NCBI GenBank assembly: GCA_037043235.1
Contig: JAWRVZ010000004.1
Span: forward strand, 1,764,001 to 1,828,000
Direction of reading: 5' to 3'
DNA from: Rhodeus uyekii
Taxonomy: Eukaryota; Chordata; Actinopteri; Cypriniformes; Acheilognathidae
Length of the DNA: 64,000 nucleotides
The position numbers were made by a program, and so were the translations under genes. The notes beneath the pieces were generated by a model. The model made no database searches. It was not told where the DNA came from and worked only from the letters and a program-made list of their open reading frames with translations. How positions within the stretch are numbered: the first letter of the stretch is position 1; each line of letters starts with the position of its first letter. Positions 1 through 12,239 of this stretch are shown here, piece by piece.

Positions 1-1479
1 TTCACAAGAGTATGTTTAAGCTAAAGGATCTATACGATTTTTTATCTAATTAATTAAATGATTAATCACACATCAAATTTGGCTGAGAAATTACTTAAAC
101 TATGAGATTACTATGAGATATGCTTATTTAAAGCCATTATTGCGTAAAGCTTTGCAAAAAGTAACTTCAGAAAGAAATATTTTTGGATGAACTAGACCTT
201 TAATGTTTTGTTTTCTTAATACAGAAATATGTAATTATTTTTTAATTAAATTAATGCTATTGTACTCTAAATAAGGAACTAAAATTGGCAGTAAGTAGCG
301 GTAAATGTCTTATTGACTAAGTAATTCATTCATTCACTCAATCATTCATTTGATCTGTTCAGAACACAGATTCAGAAATGAAACACCGATGTGTGTTGCT
401 TAGAGACAGACAGTTCTACTTTGTCTTTACATTTTCGTTGGCAAAACAGACAGTATTGTGTCTAAAATAACACAATATTAAACTTTTATTTATTGAACTT
501 TTGTATAAAGTCAGCATCATATTTGATAGCACTCAGAATAGCACTCATGCTATTCTGGGCAGAAAAACAGAGCTTGTGTGAAATTGCGCTCGTTACTCAT
601 ATGATATAGCTTAATGATGTAAAAATGAGACAAACACTCGATAATTTGAATGTCAATATCATATCTATTCATATTCTAACTAACATTAAATCGACAGTCC
701 TAATTAATACTCTCATTATTTTGATACACTACTCCACATAGGGAAAACAGAGATGTCAACTAGTTACTGACCCTATGCAGACACATAGCTGAAATGGACT
801 GATATCGTCTTGGTGTGAGGTTTACATGAGGTAATGTGAAAAGCAAGGGAGTCTGAGATCTGCCCTAAATGGCAGCTCAATTAGAGTATGCTGCAGTTCT
901 ATTTTTCACCACAGAAATAAGTTGTTGAACTGTGGGGTGCTGTAGAGCAAGGGAGGACTCGGTAAGTATCATGATACGTGCCTGCCGAATCATGCGCTAA
1001 ACTTTAGTATATCCTGCTCACTTTATGACTTAATATAGTCTAGAAAATCTGAAAAATATGTTTGAATGAATATTTTGCAGACAAGCTGTGCCTAAGGATC
1101 GGTGAACAGTCTTACAAAAGCAAGAGCCCCTGAACACTACATCAACACTGAAATGTTAGCTAGCAGGCTAGCACAGTCAAAAATATTTGCCCTTTGTTTA
1201 TATCATAAAACTAAGAAGTTGAACAGTTAATTAAATACACAACAACAAATAATAAAACATACATAAAGGTTGGAATCTGTTTGTCCTGACAAAATGGGAT
1301 CTCCTCAGTCATTCAGGAGAAGCTTTTTTGCGTAGCCGCCATTGTACTCTCTTAAGTTCTGGAAGCTGTCCTAGCGTTGAAATGTTATAATCTTTAGGAA
1401 CAGTGTTAAAAATAAACCTTAGGCCAGCTTTAGGTTTTTTTTGTATATTCCGTGGGATTGTTTAAATAAGTGGCATTGT

Positions 1480-1650
1480 GACTTCACAAGGTCTGGAGGA
1501 AGCACATTGCAGTCCCACAAGCCATATATTTTAGATCTTTAAAAGTGTTTTCTGTTAGAGAGAATATCTCCCTTTGGAGTGAAAATCATGCTCAAACAGC
1601 AACATTACACCCTAACTAATGTTGAAAAAGCAAAATAGGACCCCTTTAAT
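1480..1650 (-). repeat. Interspersed repeat, 'ggggtcctatt' family
   Basis: Read on the minus strand, this begins with aaaggggtcctatt and continues through blocks about a TGTAAT-TTGCT-TTTGAGCAT stretch and AAAGGGAGATATT. The same blocks in the same order occur on the plus strand from 40077. This pattern is one I recognise as common in cyprinid genomes, probably the end of a non-autonomous DNA transposon. The outer end near 1650 is clear; the inner end is uncertain and may reach about 1380. Confidence 0.55.
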
Positions 1651-2797
1651 TTACCCCTATTTCCTCACAAAAGTAGTTTATTCAGTGTAATGAAGCCTCT
1701 CCTCCATTGACATAAAAAACTAGTCTCTTTCCCTGTGTACCGCAGTGTTAAAAGACGTTTTTAACACTGCTCTTTTTGCTAACCTCGCAGACTTGCCTTC
1801 AAGTGGCTTTGATTGCATATTTACAGTGCTCTATTTTCATTGATATCAATGCAGTGGGCGTGATTAGTGTGCAAGTGGTAATTCCTTATCTATCATCTCC
1901 AGGTTTTGATTTTAGTAAATCAGTTGAAGAAAACACAAACAACGTGATTGGTATTCATGAGCCCAACAGCCAATCAAACCTTATTTTAGGATTATTGTTA
2001 GTCTTTTTAACAGAAACATTGAATGACCAATAATGATTTGAGCAGCAGCCCATAATTCTCTCTTTCTAATAGTGTTGGGCGATCTTCTTTATATCTTCTG
2101 ATGTCTTTGGAAGCAATTATTATTGTCGATGTCTCTGGAATCAATAATAATTTTTTGGGAAGAAGTGGGTGAATCTACATTCACTCTGCATTTGCAGATC
2201 TCACCATCCATAGCCTGTAATAACTTATTGATCAACTAACTATAAGAAAATATTGTTAGTATATCAATATGAAAGTATTTAAAGCACATAATTAAATACA
2301 CATATGTGAGGATCTGAATTATATGATATTTCACAATATATTTAACAAATGAATAAAAATTTGGACTAAAATTAAGTAAAATGCATAAACCAGTCATGCA
2401 TTGCTACTGGTACTATGAAGTGTCTCATTACAAGCAATGGAAATAGAAACCTCATAATTGGTGGCATACAAAAACTCTAGCTGAGGACTTAGTTAGAATA
2501 GTTTAAATTTACGTGTGAAACCAGATGCAAAAGCTGTGGATATCACAAATGTTTTAGTAATTATAATACAATAATAATTGCCGTTTATTGCGAAAACATT
2601 TTAAAATTTGAAAAATGCCACATGGTCACTTTAATACTGCATGGACACTATAAAAACATCTGCAGTTGTGCTTTCATCACACGTCACAAGGAAGGTTTGA
2701 GAAAATAATTGAATTACTCTCATTAGGAAACAATTGCCAGATTAAAAATCATATTTGTTTTGATATATAGACAAAAAAAGTAAATTGAAAAAAAATA

Positions 2798-2913
<116 letters not shown>

Positions 2914-4977
2914 TTTTCATTCTTTTATGAATCATTATATGAAATGTCATTTTAATTAATAATGTTTTAACTTCTTAAAAGGTAAAACAAAAGCATATTT
3001 TCTTCTCTCTTTTTGAAAGTTCAAGAGGTACTGCATACTAGGAATTGCCTGCAAAATGGAATATTGCCAAAAATATACAATACTTGAGCCAGCCTTAATT
3101 ATTACAGTTTTTGTTTATGTGAGAGAGACAGAACAGGATCTCACCATGAAATTAGTAGTAATTGGTGTAGGCAAATACAAATAAATGATTTACTGAGAAA
3201 TTGTGACATAACTGATGACATGATTGATGATAAAGGATTTGGGCAAATTTTAGATTTAATGAAAATATGGCTCACCGTAATGCTCTGTTCCCAGATTTTC
3301 AAATAAAATGAATAAAACACTAAATGCACAGGTCAAACTGTGAATTAAGACATTTTCAGAACAGTCACGTTGACAGGAGAATATTGTTATTATCCTACAA
3401 AAGCTTGTTAGGTGAGTAGAATCCAAACATGATGTAAATCCAAATGGAAACTTTAAATTTGTCCTTTGAGAGGTAACACTGTAATAACCATAACTATTAG
3501 CTGTCTGATGGTTTGGACTGGAGCACAGATGGCTAGGGGAGGCTGAGATCCCTAGTGGATTATTTGATGTATTTTTGCCGGTTTTGAATGGGTAATTTTG
3601 ACACTGGAGATACAGTGTTCATTTGAAATAGCAGATGTTGAGATAATATTGTGCAAGCATGTGAGAGTATGTGTATGTGAGGGAGGGAGGTAGAGGTAAA
3701 GGTATTAGCTGCAATATAATATGCATTGTGCTTCATTTATTAAAACTGTGTAAAGAAAAAATCTGTCCTTTAGAAATGGGAGCCTATGTGCACTAAGGCA
3801 ACATTTTAAAAGCTTCTCCACATTCTGCCATCTTCATTAGTTTTGGCCATTGTTTGGCATTTGGCAGCAAGTAGCCTCAGTTTCCATGTCCACGTACGTC
3901 TAGATGTAATTATCATCATTTCTCATTGCTGAGGGCACTTATGGGAATGTTGCCAGTTGGTTTTCAACACATTACAGACAATATTATAGCTTGGCTTTGA
4001 CATTTAATCTGCTGTTGAGAACTTGTGGCACATTGTGAGACAAGATTTGTTGGCTGGGATCAACTTAATCTTATTTTAATCCTTGGTCTTCACAAAAGAG
4101 TACCTCTTGCTTTAGTTCTTTGACACACGCTAAATCAACAATGGGGTCAACATCAGGCAGGCACATATGTCTTATGAAAGAAAAAAGACACCAATGGTGG
4201 GGGGAAAAATCCTCCTTTGGGGTTTGAGGAGGATGCTGCAATGCTGGTGACATTCTGTACTTGAATACATGTGATGTTTGGTTGAAATGTCTCTTGTAAT
4301 ACAACTTGCTCTAGTAATGCAATTTTCATGTATGTGATATGCAGGTATTTTGCTGATTTTGAACTCAACGTGAAATCAAAATGGACCCCATTTGCTTGTT
4401 CCCTCTCTTATTGTGAGCAATTCATCTGTGCATGCTATTGTCTTTGTAATCTTTAATCAAAATGTAATAACTTGCTCCGTCTCTGAAAAGACTTCTCATT
4501 TCGCCTGACATCATCATGATCAGCAGGGAAAAATAGACAGACATGCTTCAAATACTGTCTGCTGCAAGCTGCAGCCACTATATGAAACCAGCGTAGCGAA
4601 CACAGATATGGCTGGAAGGTGCGTTTTCAGCTGTTTCACTCCCAAAACCTTGTTCCCTATTCCCATTCCCAAACTACCATGGTTGTGTGCCTGCTGGCTC
4701 AAATTGTCCTGCTTTGAAGAAGGAAGAATATCACTGAGTTTGCGGTTTAGTTCGAGGCATTTCAGTCCTGAATGCTTCCACAATTTGATCATTAAATGGG
4801 GTTTGTAGACTTTTTGCACTATTTAGAAAAAATATGTAAATAAATATTGCTTTTTACTCTTGCGTTTCACTGATAGAATTAACACTGGAAGCAATTTGAA
4901 ACCCATTTCTTAAGTCTTAAATGTAATTTAGTTTAAATGTAATTTAAACTAAAGTGTGTTTGTTTGTGTGTGTGTGT

Positions 4978-5175
4978 GTGTCCTGGTAAAACCCTGTTGT
5001 GGGAATCAAATGTCCCCACAAAGATTCTATTACTAGTAATTTTTCACCTTGTGGGGAAATGCTATTGTCCTCATGAGAAAAAAAGCTTCTAAATAAAAAT
5101 AAACAGTTTTTTTAATATGTAAAGATGTCGAACATTTTTGGTGAGGGTTGATTTTAGGGCTAGGGTTATGAGGGG
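4978..5175 (+). repeat. Teleost interspersed repeat, 'tccccacaaag' family
   Basis: After a short TG run the sequence has TGTGGGAATCAAATGTCCCC, CACAAAG, an AGTAATTTTTCACCTTGTGGG block and a later 'gatttTAGGGcTAGGGTTA' block followed by a purine-rich line. This layout is typical of a repeat I recognise in many fish genomes. A second, reversed fragment of the same family is at 45915-46035. Confidence 0.6.
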
Positions 5176-7046
5176 GTGGAATATAAAACAGTTTTGCAAC
5201 TTAAAGCGCCCCTAGTCGATATTTGTATCCCTTAAAACTCATCTTTGATCACCAAAATAGCAGATTTAAATGTTTTTTCCCATGCGTTTTCAGAATTGTT
5301 ACAACCTTTAATGGAATCCATCTCAAAGGCTTTGCCAGGAAACAAACCTTAAGTGAAACTTTCAGCTGGAAAGAGTGATCAGAAGAAAGAAAAAATCTGG
5401 GTCAATCCGAAATGAAAAGAAAATCCATTTTAGATTACATAAAACACTCTGTACTGTAACAGCAACTGTAATTGGTGTAGCTTAACATAGTTTTATAGAA
5501 CAGGTTCAATGCCTTAACTTGCCTTGGCACGGTTCTCTAGATGCGTCAAATCATAAAACGTACACTTAAAGCCAAAAAAACAAAGACCTCATGCATCTGC
5601 TTTTCAGAAGTCATGTTTTGAATCAGAAAATACCTAATCAGTGTTTCGCAAAGTGGAAAGCCTCTGTAGATTCTGAAGAGATCATGAGATGAAAAATCCC
5701 ACCAGTGTGAAAAGGTTTGCCCTCATGAGCTTCACAGAGCAGTGCTTTGAAGGAATGAATAAAGATGATTAAGGAAAATTTCAGGGAGAGAGAAAGAACA
5801 AACATGACTTGATTACTGTCTCTTCTCTCTGCTGTTTTGAGACTTTGAGAGCACATGCTCATTTAAATTGGTAGCAATATGAATTGGCCTGGAAATACAA
5901 ATTTGGATGCAAAATATATAGGGCTGCGGTGGTTTGGGGATGTGGAGAGTGGGGCAAGATGCTACAGGGGGTAAGATGGCATTTTTACCAGTTACAGCTG
6001 CCTGTGATTGAGATATATTCATGGGCAAACTGACATTTTAAGAGAAGTGATGTTTTTTTCATAATAGAATTCTACTTTGCATGTCAAAGTACATTTTCTA
6101 AATGTAGGAAACAAATATATCCAGATCTAAAATATATATCATGCATATCATAAATGTAAAACTAGGCCAAATTATTAATGAAAGTTATATCCAGAATATG
6201 GTTTAGTAGTTAAAAGGCTTTCTCTGACCATATATCCATTAAATAAGTATAGTTGGTATTTCTGCACTTTCATATCCCACCATGTATTTAAAGGTAAAAT
6301 CACATATATATGTAATAAGGAACATTATTTGAACCCTGTCTTACAGCAAGGTGGGAGGAAGTTAAATACTCTTATTAATTTATGAAAAATATGTCTATCA
6401 ATAACTACACACCAAACGCGCTAGCTTATAGAGTTATAGTGTGCACACACACACATAAGTCCCACAGAAGTCCAAAGGTTCAAAGACTTGAACTTGCTAG
6501 TGGGTGTGTGAAATCAGCTTTGAACCTTTTCTACCTGTTTCTTCAGGTGGCACAAAGGAAATATTGCACACATGGAGGTCCGTACTCTTTCCTTCAATGT
6601 AGCCTACACCCCAGTGGGAGCCATTTAAGCCTTTGTGAGGAGGTATTGTGAGGTATGTCCAAGGTTTGGTGCTTTGGCACCAACCATGCTGCTGTTTCAG
6701 GGGTTACAATTGATGGTGAAACCTTCACTGTTTGTGATGCTGGGAAGTCTGTCTGAGGAGCTCATACAAGAAAAGAGTTTGTAATTCAAAGAGTTTAGCT
6801 TTGGCCAAATAATCAGAAAGTTAGAAAGTTTATCAAATAATTTATAAGTGATCTATTGATTTTTTTTTTTTACTTCATAAATGTAACCTAAAATATCTGG
6901 CCTTTGTTCTGTATTTACAGTCAGAAATTTCTTTCTTTGCACAAACTTCAACTGATTTTATATTACATTGATTAGATTATAAAGACAAGATAGATTTCTT
7001 GATAAGTCATGCTCTTAAAGTTCACTTAAAAATGAAATTTGTCAAG

Positions 7047-7125
7047 TCATGTCACCTTTATTCATATAGTGCGTTTTACAATAGAGAATGTTTCAAAGCA
7101 GCTTTACAGAGATAACAGGAAAACA
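7047..7125 (+). repeat. Teleost repeat fragment, 'tttattcatatagtgc' family
   Basis: The block GTCACCTTTATTCATATAG, GCGTTTTACAATA and CAAAGCAGCTTTACAG is a motif order that I recognise from many fish genomes as an interspersed repeat fragment. Only about 80 bp is recognisable. The class (LINE tail, SINE or DNA element) cannot be decided from this fragment. Confidence 0.5.
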
Positions 7126-7661
7126 ATGTAATCATAATAATTTGTTATTGTTTACTCGCGCCTTCATCTCATTCAAAACTTTCAAAATATTTTTGTAATA
7201 TCTCAAATAGTAAATAACATGAAAATAGACCCCCTGTGATGAAAATCAAGCTTTTAATGTTGTTTAAATGTCTATGTGGGGTTTAAATATGCTTTAAGAC
7301 AAACCATGTGCAAATTCATCAGTCAAAACCATTGCTGAGTATTTTCTTATGAAATCCAAAGTCCGAAGAAGTGTGAAACCACTTTCCGTTTTTCCTTCCA
7401 TCACAAACATTGAAAACATGTGGGGCAGGGCTTTTCTACAGTGAGCACAAGAAAACCTTAAGAAGGACTGGAAAAAATGGGTACATATAGCAATATAGCA
7501 GGTGAATTATTTATTAGGGAAGTGTGCTTTGACTAATTTGTTAAATTTGTTTAAACTGAGGTTTTGAAACCGACTAGTCTAAAAGTAAAAAAACCTCAGA
7601 AGACCACATTCGCACATCCCTATTATGTATGTGATGTATATTATGGTGCTATAATGAACTA

Positions 7662-8016
7662 CAGTAATCCCTCGCCACTTCGCGGTTCAAGTTTCACGGC
7701 CTCAGTGCATCGCAGGTTTTTCAAAAATATTCATTCCGTATTGCGGAAAGCAGAGTTGTTTCATTGTGATGCGAGATAAACGATTTCCCAGGATGCCAGA
7801 CAAAGAGAGAAACTCTCTCAGAGGCTTTGTACACACCCACGGACACTCAGACAAGCACGTGATTGGTTCCCGGCACGAGATCGACGAATGAGAGCACGAG
7901 TGGAGTGGGAGCCTCTTCGCCTCTCTCAGAAGCAAATGTTGATGATCCAGCACCGATATCTGACGATGAGCTTCCCGAACTGATTTAAAGGCCTCATTAA
8001 ACCAGTGCAGTAACAC

Positions 8017-8051
<35 letters not shown>

Positions 8052-8363
8052 CATTCATCGAACCGCACAGGTCTGTCATCGTCGCCATTACTGGAGTCAA
8101 GTCTCAAGATACTGTCATTGATGAGTGTAGAGCACCATAATATGTGTCATATGAGAGAGAGAGTAAATGTGTAATATTAAGCTTTTATAATTAAATAGAT
8201 TTCATTAAAATATATTTAAAGTATAAATATACATATTTTAAACATTCTGGTACCTACACACACATATACGGAAATTCCTAGGGGGGCAATTCCTACTTCA
8301 CAGATTTTCCCCTATCGCGGGGGGTTCCGGTCCACATTAACCGTGATAAACGAGGGATCACTG
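7662..8363. mobile_element. pogo/Tigger-like non-autonomous DNA transposon
   Basis: The left end starts CAGTAATCCCTCGCC and the right end, reverse-complemented, starts CAGTGATCCCTCGTTTATC. Both sit directly next to TA (7660-7661 and 8364-8365), the target duplication of Tc1/mariner/pogo elements. The CAG-T-N-TCCCTCG terminus resembles Tigger/pogo ends. No transposase is readable in the 702 bp, so it would have moved in trans. A CAT trinucleotide run lies inside at 8017-8052. The readable minus-strand frame of 132 codons (7702-8100) includes a methionine run made by that microsatellite and is not a gene. Confidence 0.8.
8017..8052. repeat. (CAT)n microsatellite
   Basis: About twelve CAT units in a row inside the TA-flanked element at 7662-8363. 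Confidence 0.95.
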
Positions 8364-9793
8364 TATGTGCTTTTCCCCCCAGACTTTCTGTGATGTTCAA
8401 AGAGTTTCTAGAAGGCAGCTGTCTTACTTTGAGATGGCAAATGGGAACATGGTTTGTGTAACATTACCAACACATTATTAGCTATTTGATAACGGAGTCA
8501 AGCCAAAGGCTAATCATATCAGTTACCATTATGTGTCCATTGTTGTAGAGAGCGATACATATAAAACGCATTGCCATAATAATACATAGACTTGTAGACG
8601 ACCCTGTATAATTCACTCTTCCTCTTCTTCTGAATCATGTTTCCTTTTCCAACATAGATGGCTGAACGAACCCAATATTTCCACTTGCTATTGTGTAGCG
8701 TTTACTACAGTTGATCGAGTGGATCAGGTAGTTTGAGCAGGTGTGATTGTGGAGGAGGGACTAATTTGCATATTCATGGTTCTGTGTAAATTAAATGAAG
8801 CAATGGTGTAGAGTTACATTCAAGCTATTTTATGGCATGAAGAAATTATTTTCACAGAATAAAAAAAAAATGCTATTTTTATCATGAGATGAGTTTAATA
8901 GATGAGTTTAAAAGGAAAAAAATATTGACTGCAGGGAAATTTCAGAAGAAGAAGAATTATGGCTTTTGTAAGAACAATCTGAAGTCATGGCCATACTGTT
9001 AATTTAGCTCATTTAGCACAAATATTTATTTATGTGGATAATTATTTATTTAACTATAAAAACTGTTGCTGTGTATCATATCTCTTATGACATTGATGCT
9101 GATGTGAAGATTATATCATCTGTATAGCAATTAATTTGTCATGCTTTTGAATTTAAGCCTACATAAATTGTTATACCCAATTATCTGTCATTGAAATTCA
9201 GGGATGTATAAACTTTTTTATATTAATATAAATGTTTTATTAATGTATAGACATTTATAGATGGATTTTCATACATTTCAGATTTAAGATGGTACTAATA
9301 AATGTTTCAGTAGTTACTTTTATTGGATTTACGATGCTGAACACAAGATTTAATTTGACATTATGAGATGTTTTAAATTTAGCAATCAATTTTTAATAAG
9401 ATCTGCTCTAAATCACTTTCTCTAGTGGGCTTTTCTCATGTGTAATGCTAAAGCAACTGTGTCATTTCAAGTCTTGTTTTATCATTGTGTGCACACTTTT
9501 AACAAGCCCAAGTGAAACAAAAAACATCAGCTTTTTTTTTGTTGAGTGGCATGGGAACATGTCCAGCACATTTGCGGAAGATCCATTAAACTGAGGAAGT
9601 GAGCTGAGCCCTTCAAGGTACTGACGGATATGTTGACTCCCATCTCACCTGCAACCTCGAGAGGATCCTGTGTGAATAACTCTCAGCATAGAGACTCACA
9701 CCACTGCGGACAAAACAACAAATATGTTTGACATTCTACCATATTAAACTTCCAAGCTGCATCTTTTTTTGTTTGGTTGACTTTTTCAAAGTC

Positions 9794-10139
9794 TTGTGTT
9801 TCAAGGTCAGAACTGTCATTTTGAAGATGTCATGTTTAAATGAATGAGGGCGAGTAATTATGAGTCATAAAGAGTCAAATAACATATATTAAAAGATATT
9901 AAAAGAACAGGTCCCCTCCCCTCACCCTCCAATTATGTCAAAACATTTTCATAATTAACTTCATGTCTTTCCAAACCTGCTTGACTGACTTTCTTCACAA
10001 TTTTTATGTTGGTATGTTCTCACCAACATGGCAAAAGTCTGATAATACTGCCATGGAATATAAAAATATTAAAAACATTAAACATTTATGCATTGTGTTT
10101 CGAAGTCAGAACTGTCAATTTGAAGATGTCAAGTTTAAA
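9794..10139 (+). repeat. Local direct repeat, two 47-bp copies
   Basis: Copies at 9794-9840 and 10093-10139 share TTGTGTTTC, GTCAGAACTGTCA, TTTGAAGATGTCA and GTTTAAA in register and with no gap, 299 bp apart. Only a few positions differ. The sequence between them looks unique. This could be a segmental duplication or two ends of an unknown element. Confidence 0.75.
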
Positions 10140-10423
10140 CATACATAGAAGACAGAAATCCAGAATCAAAAACATGTTTTTTGAGGAAGAAGGAATGCCA
10201 AGCAACCGTAGGATCTGCATAATTTGGCTTCTACGATTTGCACCAAAATACTGTTGTTTTTAATTGGCTTTTGACATCAATAGTAAATAAAAGATGGAAA
10301 TGGAATGGAAACCACTTATTCGTTCCTTAAAAAAGTTGATAAGCCTATTTAATTTGCTTTCTTAAATCCATGATTATACACTTTGCTGCATTTTATTATA
10401 TGCGTTTAACTGTTTTTTTTTAG

Positions 10424-10474
10424 AACAGACGTGTGACCCATTTTTGGGTCACGACCCACCATCTGGGAACCACT
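10424..10474 (-). mobile_element. hAT-like transposon end fragment
   Basis: The piece runs through GTGACCCATTTTTGGGTCACG to CTGGGAACCACTG. Read on the minus strand its end is CAGTGGTTCCCAG, a typical hAT-superfamily terminus. No partner terminus or 8-bp duplication was found, so it is a truncated remnant. Confidence 0.45.
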
Positions 10475-10916
10475 GCTTTAAATATTAAATAGATATTTTG
10501 TTGTTGTTTTGACAGTTTCTTTTGTGCACACCAGGGACTGATGTAGTTTGTATGATTTGCAAGTGGTGTTTATTAAACAGCCCATTATTTAAAATAAAAT
10601 CTAGATTTAAATGTTTTTTTCTTTTAGTTCGTTTGCTTTTTTCTTGTTTCCTCTATTCAGTTTAAGAGTGTTATACATAAAAAGACGCATTGTGTCTTAC
10701 AAAGTTTTGCAAAATTTAAAAATTAGTCATTAGTAAGTAAGTCCTTGGTTCATCATTAATTAGATCCCACCTATCTGTATTTTAGCCGCCTGTTTCAGTT
10801 CCTCATTGTCTGGTGTTGCTTGTGTAAAGGACACAATCTTATGTTGTACCTGTCTGTCGGAATACTGCTTTGGTTTCATTTTACGAAAGTTAAATTCTGT
10901 CGTGACAGAACACTAG

Positions 10917-11262
10917 TGTCACGATGCTGCGAGAACAGGGAACGTGTGCGATGCGGATACGAACCAAGGCCAGACTTGAAGTAGACGAGATTTATTTTGA
11001 ACTCAGAAACAGGAAACATCCACACACGGTACAACTTCAAAACAAACTTCATACACGAACATTCAATAACCGACAAACACAAATGACCAGGAGGTAATAT
11101 ATATGGAGACACAGGATGAGGGATAGCTGGTGAGACTAATGACAGTGATTACACGACAGGTGTAGGGAGTGAAACGATGACACGACAGACAGGAAGTGAA
11201 ACAACAACAAGACTGACAGGACGTGACGAAGAAGACCCACACAGACAGGAACAAGTGTTACA
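10917..11262 (-). mobile_element. Solo LTR (Ty3/gypsy-like), TSD actag
   Basis: The unit runs from TGTCACGATG to AGTGTTACA, so on the minus strand it starts TGTAACAC and ends CGTGACA, with TG...CA ends. A perfect 5-bp target duplication ACTAG sits at 10912-10916 and 11263-11267. On the minus strand a TATATATTA box is followed by AATAAA near the end, in the order expected of U3-R-U5. No internal coding region is attached, so this is the product of LTR-LTR recombination. Its 3' part resembles that of the LTR at 60005-60410 (shared CGTGTGCGATGCGGA). Confidence 0.88.
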
Positions 11263-11277
11263 ACTAGACCACCAATA

Positions 11278-11505
11278 ATGGATATTGTAGCTATTAAAAT
11301 AGGTCCAAAAAAGAGCTACGATGAGCAAGACGGGGCTATTCTCTTCAAGTTCCTGAGTGGCCGGAATCTAGACGTGTATTTCTTAACATCTGCCACTGAC
11401 CGAAGGTGTAATGATGTATCTCTGATGGAGGACTTTGTGTGTGGGCTGGACAGTGAAATGCGCTTCCTGATGCCCCAAACTAATACCTGCTGGATGTTAG
11501 CTGCA
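11278..11505 (+). other. Orphan coding-like segment, unknown
   Basis: An open frame of about 76 codons starts at an ATG and reads in a codon-like way through MDIVAIKIGPKKSYDEQDGA and later an acidic stretch around LMEDFVCGLDSEMRFLMP. It then runs into a common fish repeat (11507 on), so its last 25 codons are not original. It sits just after the solo LTR at 10917-11262. I do not recognise the protein. It may be a scrap of a retroelement polyprotein or chance. No promoter or splice context is evident. Confidence 0.25.
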
Positions 11506-11506
11506 C

Positions 11507-11575
11507 ACATTTTTACATTTACATTTATTAATTTATTATTTTATCCAAAGCAACTTACAACTGAGGAATACAGAA
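11507..11575 (+). repeat. Teleost repeat fragment, 'tttatccaaagcaactta' family
   Basis: The string TTTACATTTACATTTATTAA followed by TTTTATCCAAAGCAACTTAC is close to a very common fish repeat motif (usually acatttatgcattt...tatccaaagcgacttac). It adjoins LINE debris downstream. Confidence 0.6.
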
Positions 11576-11839
11576 AGTGATTAGTTGTGAAGAGGCTAAA
11601 GTACACACAATAAAGTACTCACAATATAAAGTTTCAGACATTGCTTGGAGTAGTATAAGCCAGGAAAATGGAAGGACTAAAGAAAAGTGAAAGCATATAG
11701 AGTTTTTTTTAAGTTGGAAGAGATGATTTTTCAGCTTTCTTCTGAATATTGACAGGGATTCAGCATGGCAACAAGGAACAGTAAATTAAAATTATCTGGA
11801 GACTGATTTTGTGCCTCTTTGTGATGGTACCACGAGTCG

Positions 11840-12220
11840 TCGCTCGTTATTAACCGATCGTAGGTTTCTGGTAGGTGTGTAGATTTGTAGTAGCGAGTGG
11901 AAATAGGAGGGTGCTGAGCTTGTAGTAATAAGTGTTAGCAAAAGTCAATGCTTTGAATCTGATGTGAACAGCAAATGGTAGCCAGTGCAGAGAGATAAAG
12001 AGAGGTGTGACGTGAGCCTGCGTGCTGCAATGTTCTGGATCAACTGTAAGGGTTTTATTGCAGTTGACCAGAAGAGCATTACAATAATCAAGCCTGGAAA
12101 TGACCATGGCCTGTATGAGAAGTTGTGTTGTTTGCTCACCAGGAATGGCCTGGTCCTCCTGATGTTGTGTAGTGCAAGCCTATATGATCGAGCTATCTTT
12201 GTGATGTGGTCTTTGTAGGT
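11840..12220 (-). pseudogene. LINE ORF2 C-terminal fragment (L2/Rex-like), degenerate
   Basis: The minus strand encodes the conserved segment that follows the reverse transcriptase in L2-type fish LINEs: ISRLDYCNALL in one frame, KPLQLIQNIAARRLTSH in a second, and HVTPLFISLHWLPFAVHIRFK back in the first. The motif order SRLDYCNALL - LQLIQNAAAR - HVTPL.SLHWLP is known for this group. At least two frameshifts separate these blocks, so it is dead. No target duplication or poly-A/short-repeat tail was identified. No reverse transcriptase core is attached; a fragment of that core from a similar element lies at 42400-42866. Confidence 0.75.
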
Positions 12221-12239
12221 GTTTTGTCCCTCAAAGATT

